Both the position numbers and the translations under genes were made by a program. Of a stretch of 64,000 bases of DNA, positions 1-9,343 are shown in pieces; positions within the stretch are counted from its first letter, which is position 1, and each line of letters opens with the position of its first letter. Below the pieces are notes generated by a model that did not search any database, was not told where the DNA came from, and saw nothing but the letters and a program-made list of their open reading frames with translations. Source of the DNA: Salidesulfovibrio onnuriiensis (lineage in GTDB: Bacteria; Desulfobacterota; Desulfovibrionia; Desulfovibrionales; Desulfovibrionaceae); contig NZ_CP040751.1 in assembly GCF_008001235.1 (NCBI RefSeq), positions 1,347,001 to 1,411,000 on the forward strand, written 5' to 3'.

Positions 1-2
1 AG

Positions 3-197
3 CACAGCAACCTTTCTAGCCGTCAATTGGAATTCCTGAACCTGCTCAAGGGGTTTATCATCGAACGAGAGAAGGTCGAAAAAAGAGACCTCATCAATGC
101 TCCCTTTACGGTGATCCATCCGCAAGGTATTCGTGGTGTCTTCAGCCCTGCGGAAATTAGCGAGATACTGCAACTCACCGAACGCTTGGCGGCCTAG
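3..197 (+). CDS. hsdR: Type I restriction enzyme R subunit, C-terminal end (partial)
   Basis: Frame 3 is open from the window edge to a TAG at 195-197 and encodes about 64 residues. The stretch with INAPFTVIHPQG followed by GVFSPAEISEIL resembles the extreme C-terminus of HsdR, the ATP-dependent DNA translocase and nuclease of type I restriction systems. The helicase and nuclease domains lie outside the window. hsdM follows 30 bases downstream on the same strand, which strongly supports the assignment. The residue match alone is short, so the call rests partly on gene order. Confidence 0.7.
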   Translation, partial: HSNLSSRQLEFLNLLKGFIIEREKVEKRDLINAPFTVIHPQGIRGVFSPAEISEILQLTERLAA

Positions 198-227
198 GAA
201 GAGCGACAACACACAAGGAATCATTAA

Positions 228-1886
228 GTGCTTCAAAATAATCCCGAACTCAAAAGCAAGATCGGCCAGCTCTGGAACAAGTTCTGGGCTGGTGGCATTT
301 CCAACCCGCTCACTGCTATAGAACAGATTACCTATCTGCTGTTCATGAAGCGGCTCGACGAGTTGGACCAGAAGAAACAGGCCGATGCCGAGTGGACCGG
401 TGAGCCCTATACGTCAAAATTTGATGGGCTGTGGATTCCTCCTGGATTCCGAGGCAAAGAAGACGAAGAATATCACGCTGTCGACAGATACACACTGCGC
501 TGGCGCGAGTTCAAGCATATGCAGGCCGAGGAGATGCTCCAGCACGTCCAGACTAGGGTCTTTCCCTTCCTCCAGGATATGAACGGGGCAACGTCCAACT
601 TCACCCGCCACATGAAAAATGCTGTCTTCATCATCCCCAAGCCAGCCCTGCTGGTGGAGGCGGTGAAGACCATCGACGAGATCTTCGAGATTATGGAGCA
701 TGACTCGCAAGAGAAGGGGCAGGCATTTCAGGACATCCAGGGCGATGTCTACGAAATGCTTCTTTCCGAGATCGCCACGGCAGGCAAGAACGGCCAGTTC
801 CGTACACCACGCCACATCATCAAGCTGATGGCCGATTTGGTGCGTCCGCAACTGGGCCATCGCATCGCCGACCCGGCCTGTGGTTCCGGCGGCTTCCTGC
901 TCGGGGCCTACCAGTATATCGTCACGGAGTTGGCGAAAAAGGCCGGGGCCAAGGACCTACGGCCCGACGAGGACGGCTTTGTCCGAACCTCGGTGGCCGC
1001 GGGGTACACCGAAAAGGCCCAGGCCATCCTGCAAGCCTCGCTCTTCGGCTACGACATCGACAGCACCATGGTGCGCTTGGGGTTGATGAACCTGATGATG
1101 CACGGCATCGACGAGCCGAACATCGACTACAAGGACACCCTCTCCAAGAGTTACAGCGAGGAAGCCGCATACGACATTGTCATGGCCAACCCACCCTTTA
1201 CCGGTAGCATCGACAAGGGCGACATCAACGAGAACCTCACGGTGGCCACCACCAAGACCGAGCTGCTCTTTGTCGAGAATATCTACCGCCTGCTGAAAAA
1301 AGGCGGCACTGCCTGCGTCATTGTCCCCCAAGGAGTGTTGTTCGGCTCGGGCAAGGCCTTCAAGGCCCTGCGTGAGACATTGGTGAACCGTTGCGATCTT
1401 AAAGCCGTTATCACTATGCCCAGCGGAGTGTTCAAGCCCTACGCCGGGGTCTCCACAGCCATCCTGCTCTTCACCAAGGTCTGGGGGCCGAAGGAGAAGG
1501 TAACGAAAGCGGCCACGGAGCATGTCTGGTTCTACGAGATGCAAGCCGACGGCTACTCCCTGGATGATAAGCGCAGCAAGCTGGAAGGCTATGGAGATTT
1601 GTTGGATATCGTGGACAAATACCATGAACGAGCCCCAGAGGTCGACATCGATCGCAAGCAACAATTTTTTGTGGTGCCTCATGCCGATATTAAGGCAGAA
1701 GACTATGATTTGTCCTTTTCTCGCTACAAGGAGGAGGAGTTTGAAGAGGTGGAATACGAAGCTCCTGGGGTTATTCTATCGCGCTTGTTGGAGGAGGAAG
1801 TGGGGGAAATGGGAGATGCCGAGCTGGCTAGGATGCAAGGCGGGATCGTGCGGGAACTATTGGAGCTGAGGAAGATGGTTAGATGA
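228..1886 (+). CDS. hsdM: Type I restriction-modification methyltransferase (M subunit)
   Basis: A 552-residue N6-adenine DNA methyltransferase subunit, normal length for HsdM. It modifies adenines in the recognition site as part of the M2S complex and joins HsdR in the restricting holoenzyme. An N-terminal helical domain covers about residues 1-160. The SAM-binding motif DPACGSGGF lies near residue 215 and the catalytic NPPF near residue 321. The start is GTG with an AAGGA ribosome site about 8 bases upstream. Its last 4 bases overlap hsdS (ATGA), indicating translational coupling. Together with the partial hsdR upstream this is an R-M-S operon. Confidence 0.95.
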   Translation: MLQNNPELKSKIGQLWNKFWAGGISNPLTAIEQITYLLFMKRLDELDQKKQADAEWTGEPYTSKFDGLWIPPGFRGKEDEEYHAVDRYTLRWREFKHMQAEEMLQHVQTRVFPFLQDMNGATSNFTRHMKNAVFIIPKPALLVEAVKTIDEIFEIMEHDSQEKGQAFQDIQGDVYEMLLSEIATAGKNGQFRTPRHIIKLMADLVRPQLGHRIADPACGSGGFLLGAYQYIVTELAKKAGAKDLRPDEDGFVRTSVAAGYTEKAQAILQASLFGYDIDSTMVRLGLMNLMMHGIDEPNIDYKDTLSKSYSEEAAYDIVMANPPFTGSIDKGDINENLTVATTKTELLFVENIYRLLKKGGTACVIVPQGVLFGSGKAFKALRETLVNRCDLKAVITMPSGVFKPYAGVSTAILLFTKVWGPKEKVTKAATEHVWFYEMQADGYSLDDKRSKLEGYGDLLDIVDKYHERAPEVDIDRKQQFFVVPHADIKAEDYDLSFSRYKEEEFEEVEYEAPGVILSRLLEEEVGEMGDAELARMQGGIVRELLELRKMVR

Positions 1887-3541
1887 GTTATCCCGAAGTC
1901 CCTTTTGGTAAATTGGCACATGATAAAGGTGCTCTGATCGATGGGCCATTCGGATCAAATTTGAAAGCATCTGAGTATGTTGATTCCGGCGTGCCCATTA
2001 TTCGACTGCAAAACATTAAACCAAATGAGTATTTTCCTAAGGATATTAAGTATATTTCCAGGTCAAAAGCGAAGACTCTGTCACGACATAGCTATAAGGC
2101 AGGCGATGTCGTTATAGCAAAGCTTGGGGCTGTTGGGACAGCATGCATAGTGCCAGTTCACTGTGAAGATGGAGTTATTGTTGCAGATGTTGTTAGATTT
2201 AGAAGTGACCAGAGCAAGATTAGCCATAGCTATCTTTCCTTTTTTTTGAATTCTTCTGAAGGTCAAAAACGTGTTAAACAATTCAGTAAAGGTACGACTC
2301 GACTACGTACAAACTTAACTGATCTCAAAAAAGTTCAAATCCCCCTCCCTCCGCTCGACGACCAAAAGCGCATTGCCTATCTGCTCGGCAAGGTGGAAGG
2401 GCTGATCGCTCGACGCAAACAACACCTGCAACAACTCGACAATCTGCTCAAAAGCGTTTTTCTGGAGATGTTCTCCCCGCATTCGCCGGGCTATGAGGCT
2501 TGGCCCCTAGTTGAGATAAAAAACCTTGCAGCAAAACATAAAGGTGCGATGCGCACAGGCCCTTTTGGGTCGAACCTGCTGCACAGCGAGTTCTCCACTG
2601 AAGGTGATGTGGCGGTACTAGGCATTGATAATGCGGTACAAAATCATTTCGCATGGGGAGAACGAAGATTTATTTCAAAGGAAAAATATAAGGAACTTCA
2701 GAATTATAGAATCTTTCCTGGCGATGTGATCGTCACCATCATGGGAACAATCGGCCGCTCCGCAGTTATCCCTGATGACATTCCTGTGGCCATTAACACT
2801 AAGCACTTAGCGGCGATAACGTTAAACAAGGAAATCGCCAATCCATTATTCCTTTCCTACTCAATTCATTCAAGCCCATACATTCTTAACCAGTTTAGAA
2901 GCAAGAATCGCGGAGCGATTATGAACGGCCTGAATCTGGGTATTATTAAAGAGACCAAACTCAAACGTCCTCCGATCGATTTGCAAAATCAGTTTGCAGC
3001 GATTCACACCAGAGTTGATGAGGTCAAATCTCGCTACCAGCAAAGCTTGGCCGATTTGGAAAATCTCTATGGAGCACTGAGCCAGAAGGCGTTCAAGGGC
3101 ACGCTGGATTTGTCTCGAATTGCTCTGCCCGATGAGCAACAAGATGGTATGGCCGAAGAATATCAACCTCAGGAGATACATGAAGTCAATCCAGCTCTTG
3201 GGTCTCTGGAACTATCGACTCCTGACATTGAAGCATTACTGGACTTGGCGACGCCCGATGGGCGCAAGCGGATCATTGAGCAGTGGTTAAAAGAATGCAC
3301 CGGGCAAATGAGGGTTGGTGAGACTTTTTCTGCTCAACTGTTTCTGGAGAAAGTTCTGAACAAGATGATTGAGTTGGATCATGATGGGTTGTTTGAAGAT
3401 TGGGGACGAGATGGGGAGCCCAAGGTAACTGTTGCAGACTATGACAACCTTAAGGACATGATTTTTAAACTGGTAGAAAACGGTACCCTAATTCAGGCCT
3501 TCGCTACTGGAATCAACTCATTGCAAGTGGCTCCCGCCTAA
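1883..3541 (+). CDS. hsdS: Type I restriction-modification specificity subunit (S subunit)
   Basis: A 552-residue HsdS that sets DNA target specificity. Two target-recognition domains are visible. The first opens near GPFGSNLKASEY and closes with the PPLDDQKRI spacer-helix motif. The second opens near GPFGSNLLHSEF and closes with PIDLQNQFAAIH and a coiled-coil helix. After the usual end of HsdS (QKAFKGTLDL) there is an extra C-terminal tail of roughly 130 residues that I do not recognise. Codon use is more AT-rich than in hsdM, as is usual for recombining specificity subunits. It overlaps hsdM by 4 bases. Confidence 0.93.
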   Translation: MSYPEVPFGKLAHDKGALIDGPFGSNLKASEYVDSGVPIIRLQNIKPNEYFPKDIKYISRSKAKTLSRHSYKAGDVVIAKLGAVGTACIVPVHCEDGVIVADVVRFRSDQSKISHSYLSFFLNSSEGQKRVKQFSKGTTRLRTNLTDLKKVQIPLPPLDDQKRIAYLLGKVEGLIARRKQHLQQLDNLLKSVFLEMFSPHSPGYEAWPLVEIKNLAAKHKGAMRTGPFGSNLLHSEFSTEGDVAVLGIDNAVQNHFAWGERRFISKEKYKELQNYRIFPGDVIVTIMGTIGRSAVIPDDIPVAINTKHLAAITLNKEIANPLFLSYSIHSSPYILNQFRSKNRGAIMNGLNLGIIKETKLKRPPIDLQNQFAAIHTRVDEVKSRYQQSLADLENLYGALSQKAFKGTLDLSRIALPDEQQDGMAEEYQPQEIHEVNPALGSLELSTPDIEALLDLATPDGRKRIIEQWLKECTGQMRVGETFSAQLFLEKVLNKMIELDHDGLFEDWGRDGEPKVTVADYDNLKDMIFKLVENGTLIQAFATGINSLQVAPA

Positions 3542-3552
3542 AGTTGAATGCC

Positions 3553-5374
3553 ATGAAGCTAATTCACATCAAGCTCACTGACCCCAAAGGATTTCGCAGT
3601 CTTCAGCCGGGATTTGAATACCACTTTCGTAGCGGATGGAATTTAGAGGAAGAACAAGGATTCGCTCCGTTTGTCTGTGCGGGGCGCAATGGCAGCGGCA
3701 AATCAAACCTTCTGGAACTGCTGGCGGCAATATTCTACCATATGGAGTGCATCTATCTGACAAATAAGCCAGATAGCTTTGTGTATAACGAAGAGACAAA
3801 CCCAAAGGGGTTCCTGGGGGCGGTTTCAAAGCCAGATGCTTTTGAACTGACATACAGATTTAATCGAATCGACAAGAAATTCTATCCCCCAGCCACCGCT
3901 GGAGTAGCTCAGGCTGGCAGAACGTTCGCCGGATCAACAGAATTTCGTGATCGCATCCGTCCATTTGAAATACATATATCCAAAAAGCTCGAGAAACACC
4001 CTGTCGTCACACAAACCAATCTCGAAACCAGTGAACAAAAAGAACTGGTTGATGGGCAAGAAATTCGAGAATTCTTGCCGGAATATGTCCTAGGCTATTC
4101 TTCCGGAGAAAACGAAATTCTCAGCCTGCCATTTTTTAAGATGCGCTTTATCCAGTTCGATGAATATTGGCAGGGACTGAGAGACCAAAGCGGCTATCCC
4201 GGCTACCCCGAGTCCCGAATGGCCTACCTTGATAGCGAGTTCAGTCAGGCCATCATGCTTTGCAACCTGTTGTTTCAGGACGAAAACTCACTGGCTCCAT
4301 TTAGGGAGGATGTGAAGATAGAACAACTCAAAGAGTTTCGTATTATTCTTCGGGGATTTGTTGATGTGGGCGAAGATAAGATCAATGAGTATACCGCCAG
4401 AGCTCCTTACGGTGTTGGAGATAAGGATCAGTATGCTACACACCCGGCAATATTCGTCGAGGAAAAGCATGGATTTAACCAAATTAATTGGTTGCAACTG
4501 ATAGATTCTGATGACTCGTCCGCAGATAACTTTAATCCAATAGTTACCCGTTTGAAGCTTTGTGCTACTTGCTGGTATAAAGACGAAGACACCGATACCC
4601 TCTATCTCGATTATTCCGTAAATGAAGAAACACAGAGAGCATTTCGTAATAATTTCAGCAACGATCCGCTTGAGCTTTTTCAGGCTTTCCGGGTATTGCT
4701 GACACTCAATCTCTACTCTGTCAGCAGTTCCCTTAAGGCCGACCTTTATCAATCCAGCAGCCACTATATGGGCGAGACGGTGCCAACGCTGGCCTCGGAT
4801 GAGCGTATCATGCGCTTCAAGTTCGTCAAATTCAGCAAGACGGACTTGGCCGAGCCTGTCATGCTCAAAGACCTGTCCGATGGCGAGCACCAGTTGTTGC
4901 ATTCCTTGGGCCTCTGTCTGCTATTCAAGGGCACGCAGAGCCTATTCTTGCTCGACGAGCCAGAGACTCATTTCAACCCCGACTGGCGCGCAAACTTTAT
5001 ATCCAGGCTACATGAATGCTTTAAGGGTGAACAAAACAACCATGAGATGCTAATTACAACTCATACGCCATTCCTGATCTCGGACAGTGGACAAAGTACT
5101 GGTGTTCAACAAGAGCGATGGCGTGGTTTCTGTTACCCATCCCGACTACAATACCATGGGCGCGTCCATCAACAAGATCACCATGTCCACCTTCGGCAAA
5201 CGAGAGACCATAGGCGTCTATGCTCAGTCTATGCTTGATGGCCTCCGCAACCGTTTTGAACAGGGCGAGGACAAAGAGCAGATCATTGCCGAGATCAATC
5301 GCCAGCTCGGCGACTCGGTGGAAAAAGTACTGCTTATCAAGACCATCCTCGACAGTATGGAGGAGAAGGGCTGA
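3553..5374 (+). CDS. Restriction-associated AAA ATPase, PtuA-like, with a frameshift
   Basis: An ABC/AAA-type ATPase encoded directly after hsdS. Walker A is GRNGSGKSNLL about 45 residues in. The signature-like LSDGEHQLLHSL precedes Walker B LFLLDEPETHF, and the switch region TTHTPFLISD follows. Right after LISD the frame runs into nonsense-like sequence to a stop at 5238. The +1 frame, from about 5087 to the TGA at 5374, continues a plausible tail (DKVLVFNKSDG onward). Removing one G at 5087-5090 restores a single protein of about 606 residues. That stop overlaps the start of the HNH gene, so the full frame is probably the native one. I used the ATG at 3553; a TTG at 3544 is possible. The break could be a true mutation, a sequencing error or, less likely, programmed frameshifting. 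Confidence 0.85.
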
Positions 5375-6462
5375 TGCTTTTCCCATATACGTATGTTTCT
5401 CACCAGATGGATAAAATGCAGGAGTTCATTAACTTCATTTTTTTTGAAGTTTGGTGCGAAGCACCTAACAGCGGTGCTTTTAGTCTCGAACTGTTTGACG
5501 CCAACGCCGAACTCAAAGAAGTGATGGTAGCTTTCCATTACTCAGATTCCTACGGGGCGGAGTTCTTTAGCGGCCACGTTGAACGGATTTATGGTTTATT
5601 CGCTGCATTGGATCCTGCACAGATAAATCAGCTCACCCTTTGGTATCGGGCTAATAATAACATTGAAAGAGTTTGTGCAAATGATCCAGCTGTTGATATT
5701 GCTCGCTATGCCGATATTGACGCCATACTTCCGGACTTGAGTGCGCAACTGGCTTCATTCTTCAAAGAACTCTATTCACAACGATTTCGTAATGTTGCTG
5801 CACTTCGTCAGAAGATCGGCGACATCGACGATCATTACAAAGCATTCATGGGTGTTAACAGGGTCGGTAAATGTCCTTTTTGCGGCATCGCTGACATAAA
5901 GGGCATCTACCACTCAACACGAGAAGCCTACGACCATTACCTTCCCAAGGCTCTTTACCCTTTTAACTCTATCAACTTTCATAACCTTGTTCCGGCATGT
6001 CATAACTGTAACAGCAGTTATAAAACCAGCAAAGATCCTGCCTATACTCCCAAAGACCCTGCCGGTGAAATACATAGACGAAAAGTTTTCTATCCTTATG
6101 CAAATCCCGGACATTGCATTGAATTGACTGTTGATCTGGAAAACTCAGATATCGACCATATTACACCCGAAGAGATACGACTGACATTCGGACCTCTCGC
6201 CATTCATGAAGAAATCGAAACTTGGAAAGACGTGTATGGCATTGAAGATCGATACAAGGCTAAATTCTGTGATGGAGATGCCAAGGCTTGGATTGAGCAG
6301 ATTCGTATTTTGCGTGACCATGGGCTACCCCCGCAAAGTTCGTTGAGTGTCGTACAAGAAGAAACAGAGATCGATCCTTTTGCGAATGCCAATTTCTTAA
6401 AAAATGCATTTCTCAAAGGGTGCGAACGAGCAGGGGTCATTGATATCCTGCGGCAGCCATAA
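5374..6462 (+). CDS. HNH endonuclease domain protein, PtuB-like
   Basis: A 362-residue protein with an HNH-type zinc/nuclease core at about residues 165-215: a CPFC pair at 167-170, DHYLPK at 187-192 giving the catalytic H188, then CHNCN at 209-213. The first 160 residues are unrecognised. The ATG overlaps the stop of the ATPase frame (TGATG), so the two are translationally coupled. An SMC-like ATPase paired with an HNH nuclease is the arrangement of the Septu antiphage system (PtuA-PtuB). Here the pair rides on a type I restriction operon. The role in phage defence is inferred from this arrangement. Confidence 0.85.
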   Translation: MLFPYTYVSHQMDKMQEFINFIFFEVWCEAPNSGAFSLELFDANAELKEVMVAFHYSDSYGAEFFSGHVERIYGLFAALDPAQINQLTLWYRANNNIERVCANDPAVDIARYADIDAILPDLSAQLASFFKELYSQRFRNVAALRQKIGDIDDHYKAFMGVNRVGKCPFCGIADIKGIYHSTREAYDHYLPKALYPFNSINFHNLVPACHNCNSSYKTSKDPAYTPKDPAGEIHRRKVFYPYANPGHCIELTVDLENSDIDHITPEEIRLTFGPLAIHEEIETWKDVYGIEDRYKAKFCDGDAKAWIEQIRILRDHGLPPQSSLSVVQEETEIDPFANANFLKNAFLKGCERAGVIDILRQP

Positions 6463-6589
6463 GACAGCTAACTGTTATTATTTTAAGATTTCGTATAAAA
6501 TCATAATTATTATTTGAGAATAGCCAGCCGGTCTTTAGAAGTGGGTCCACTTTGTTAGACCACAGAGCAGCGTTTTTAAGGTGGACAGT

Positions 6590-6691
6590 TTAACGGGCTA
6601 CGCTGTTTCGTGGGCCAAGCCCGAGGACTACGCGGGTTTTGAACTCAGCGGAAAATACTTCTTCTCTTCTTAGACATCAAAAGCCTCCTTT
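6590..6691 (-). mobile_element. Degenerate IS3-family orfA remnant
   Basis: On the minus strand a strong ribosome site (AAAGGAGG, 6684-6691) precedes an ATG at 6675-6677 opening MSKKRR. The next frame over gives SAEFKTRVVLGLG (6614-6652), the typical start of IS3-family OrfA helix-turn-helix proteins. A frame break separates the two parts and no further transposase follows. A short hairpin (6679-6699) overlaps the ribosome site. This is a dead fragment in the island next to the integrase. Confidence 0.6.
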
Positions 6692-6752
6692 GGGCTTTTT
6701 ACGTCCACATTAAGCCATGATCCAGTTTCTTAAACCCACTTCTGTGCTTGCT

Positions 6753-7769
6753 CTAGCTCTTCTCTCTACTTTTTCCTGCCAATCTCTCCGCCAACCTCTC
6801 CGCCCTCAAATGCGTATACCGTTTCAGCATCTGCAAATTCTTATGCCCGGTGATTTCCGCGATTTCCAGCAAGTCCAGGTCCGTATTCTCAAACAGTCTC
6901 GACGTGGCTTCGTGTCTGAGGTCGTGAAACGTCAGTCCCTGGATTCCAGCCGCCTTTGTCGCTCGGCGCATTGCAATGGTGATCGCATTTTCGCTCATGC
7001 CAAATACTGAACCCGAAATCTGCCGCGGGAAACTTTTCAATATCTCAATGGCCGCAGGAGAAAGTGGTACTGTTCTTTCTGATTTGTTCTTCGTGTCTCG
7101 AAGGTATGCGGTCCTTCGTTTCAAATCGACACAGCTCCATTCGAGATTGGCGATCTCCGAGCGACGCATGGCTGTCTCGATGGCGAATTGGAACACCGGT
7201 TTGAAGTTATTGCCGCATGCGGCGAGGAGGCGTTCCTCTTCACTCTTTCCGTCCTTGGACGGCGCTGGTTGCAGGCGTCGTGTCCGCCCCCCTGGCAGCT
7301 TTGGCTTCCTCGCGCGCTTTACGGGGTTTACCAAGCTCTCCATTCCCCAGTCGGTTGCAGCGACTTCGAAGAGCCTCGAAAGGATCGCCAGATCAAGGCG
7401 GATTGTATTCGGCTTGACGCCGTCGCCTTCTCTTTCCTTGATGAAGTCCGCGATGTCCTTTGTGCGGATCGCCGCCATGAGTTTGCTAGCTATCTCGCGT
7501 TTCTGTATGGCCTTGGCTCTTCGCGTTTCATTGGCGGCCATCTTGAGGCGGGGGATGTACTCCTCGATGAAACGGTCGAGGGCTTCTTTCAAGGTTGTGC
7601 TTTCGGCTTCCTTGCGGGAGACGAACTGGCCCTTGTTCATCTCTGTTTCGATTTCCTGGACCCACGCGTCGGCGTCAGCTTTGTACTTGAAGGATTTGCT
7701 TTGCGTTGGCTGGCCTTTCTTGCGGATGCGGACTTCCCATTTCTGGCCTCGTTTTCGGATGGTCGCCAT
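6753..7769 (-). CDS. Tyrosine recombinase / site-specific integrase
   Basis: A 338-residue phage-type integrase. An N-terminal arm-binding domain (MATIRKRGQKWEVRIRKKG) is followed by a SAM-like core-binding domain and a C-terminal catalytic domain. Active-site residues are visible: the first Arg in AMRRSEIANLEW, the HDLRHEATSRL box, GHKNLQMLKRYTHL with the His, and the nucleophile Tyr near the end. The start at 7769 has a GGAGCAA ribosome site; a longer in-frame opening to 7820 lacks one. It lies about 100 bases from the 3' end of tRNA-Thr, the classic position of an island integrase using the tRNA as attachment site. Promoter strength and excision partners are not visible. Confidence 0.93.
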   Translation of the reverse strand: MATIRKRGQKWEVRIRKKGQPTQSKSFKYKADADAWVQEIETEMNKGQFVSRKEAESTTLKEALDRFIEEYIPRLKMAANETRRAKAIQKREIASKLMAAIRTKDIADFIKEREGDGVKPNTIRLDLAILSRLFEVAATDWGMESLVNPVKRARKPKLPGGRTRRLQPAPSKDGKSEEERLLAACGNNFKPVFQFAIETAMRRSEIANLEWSCVDLKRRTAYLRDTKNKSERTVPLSPAAIEILKSFPRQISGSVFGMSENAITIAMRRATKAAGIQGLTFHDLRHEATSRLFENTDLDLLEIAEITGHKNLQMLKRYTHLRAERLAERLAGKSREKS

Positions 7770-7829
7770 GGTTGCTCCTTTTCTTGATTCCACTGGAGCA
7801 AAATTGGAGCAATCTGTCAAATTGGCATA

Positions 7830-7860
7830 AGAAAAGGGTCTAGCAGGCTGCTAAACCCTT
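7830..7860 (-). terminator. Rho-independent terminator after tRNA-Thr
   Basis: Read on the minus strand, AAGGGTTTAGCAG pairs with CTGCTAGACCCTT (one mismatch) around a two-base loop and is followed by TTTTC. It lies 9 bases past the tRNA CCA end and separates tRNA transcription from the integrase. Confidence 0.75.
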
Positions 7861-7868
7861 GATTTTCC

Positions 7869-7944
<76 letters not shown>

Positions 7945-8125
7945 GAGGACGATTCTTTTATCTGAACTCCATCGGGGCGGTCAAGAGGAAAGTGATTGAC
8001 GGGCTCCGGCTGTGGGGCGGGGCGAGGGGCTGATGCAAACCCTTGGGGAAATCGGGGATTCTTGTATTTTTTCCTCCGGGTCAGTAGAGTGCCTGGACAT
8101 GTTCTCTCAACGACCGGAGGATTTT

Positions 8126-9343
8126 GTGCGCCGACTCATGCTCTTCGTGCTGGTGCTGCTCGTGGCCGCCTGCGATGCGTCCGCTCCCGTGGATACGGAT
8201 GGCGGGGCTGTCCCGGGCGTGAGCGACACCGTGGTGCGCGTGGGCTCGTCGCTGGCGCTCACCGGCCATGCGGGGTACCTGGGCACCCAGACCCTGCGCG
8301 GAGCTATGAGCTGCATCCGGTCCGTGAACGAGGCCGGAGGCGTGCACGGGCGCACCATCGAGGTGGATGCCGTGGACGATTCCTACGACCCGCCCCGGTG
8401 CCTGGCCAACACCCAGAATTTCATCATCGGCAACAACGTGTTCGCCCTGTTCAGCTACGTGGGCACTCCAACCACCGTGAAGATCATGCCCATGCTGGAG
8501 GAGGCGGGCGTCCCGCTGCTGGGCGTGTTCACCGGCGCCAATGCCCTGCGCGAGCCCTTCAACAAGTACATCATCAACATTCGCGCCTCCTATTACCAGG
8601 AGACCGAGGCCGCAGTGCGCCATCTGGTGCAGGACCTGGGCTTCAGCCGGATCGCCGTGTTCTACCAGTTCGACGCCTACGGGTTCGACGGGCTCATCGG
8701 CACGGAACTGGGCCTCAAGCGGTTCGGCCTGGAACCGGTGGCGCGCGGCTCCTATATCCGGGGCACGCAGGACGTGGAGGAAGGCCTGGCCAGGATCAAG
8801 GCCTCGAAGGCCCAGGCCGTGGTCATGGTCGGCACCTATGACGCCTGCGCCCGATTTATCCGTCGGGCCACTGACGAGGACTTCACCCCCGTTTACTACA
8901 ACGTCTCCTTTGTGGGGGCCGAGGAGCTGGCCCGCAGGCTGCGCGATCTTCCCCGGGCCCCGGTGGTCATGTCCCAGGTGGTGCCCCCGCCTGTGGCCGA
9001 GATCACCAACGAAAGCGCCCTGGACTACGTGCGGCTGCTGGGCCGCTACTATCCGGGCGAGGTCCCCAGTTTCGTAGGCCTGGAGGGCTACCTGAACGCC
9101 CGCATCCTGGTGGAGGGTCTCAGGCGCGCGGGCCGGGACCTGACGCGGGAGGGCTTTATCCGGGCCATCGAGTCCATCGCGGACTACCCGCTGGGGCCGG
9201 ACCTGCATATTTCCTTTGGCCCCCAGGACCATCAGGGCCTGGATCGCGTCTACTTCACGCGTTTGCGGGAGGGGAGGATCGAGCCTCTGAAGGATTGGAA
9301 GACCCTCGCGCCTTCGGCCGGCGGGCAGGGGGGCGGCTCGTGA
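8126..9343 (+). CDS. Periplasmic branched-chain-amino-acid-type ligand-binding lipoprotein
   Basis: A 405-residue LivK-type (Peripla_BP_6) binding protein. I chose the GTG at 8126 because GGAGG lies 5 bases upstream and the product then starts with a lipoprotein signal ending in LLVAAC. The mature part opens with VVRVGSSLALTGHAG, typical of this fold, and continues with VNEAGGVHGRTIEV and DDSYDPPRC. No ABC permease or ATPase genes follow. Instead the stop overlaps a histidine kinase start (GTGA), so the protein is probably the ligand sensor for that kinase rather than a transport component. The ligand is unknown. Confidence 0.88.
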   Translation: MRRLMLFVLVLLVAACDASAPVDTDGGAVPGVSDTVVRVGSSLALTGHAGYLGTQTLRGAMSCIRSVNEAGGVHGRTIEVDAVDDSYDPPRCLANTQNFIIGNNVFALFSYVGTPTTVKIMPMLEEAGVPLLGVFTGANALREPFNKYIINIRASYYQETEAAVRHLVQDLGFSRIAVFYQFDAYGFDGLIGTELGLKRFGLEPVARGSYIRGTQDVEEGLARIKASKAQAVVMVGTYDACARFIRRATDEDFTPVYYNVSFVGAEELARRLRDLPRAPVVMSQVVPPPVAEITNESALDYVRLLGRYYPGEVPSFVGLEGYLNARILVEGLRRAGRDLTREGFIRAIESIADYPLGPDLHISFGPQDHQGLDRVYFTRLREGRIEPLKDWKTLAPSAGGQGGGS

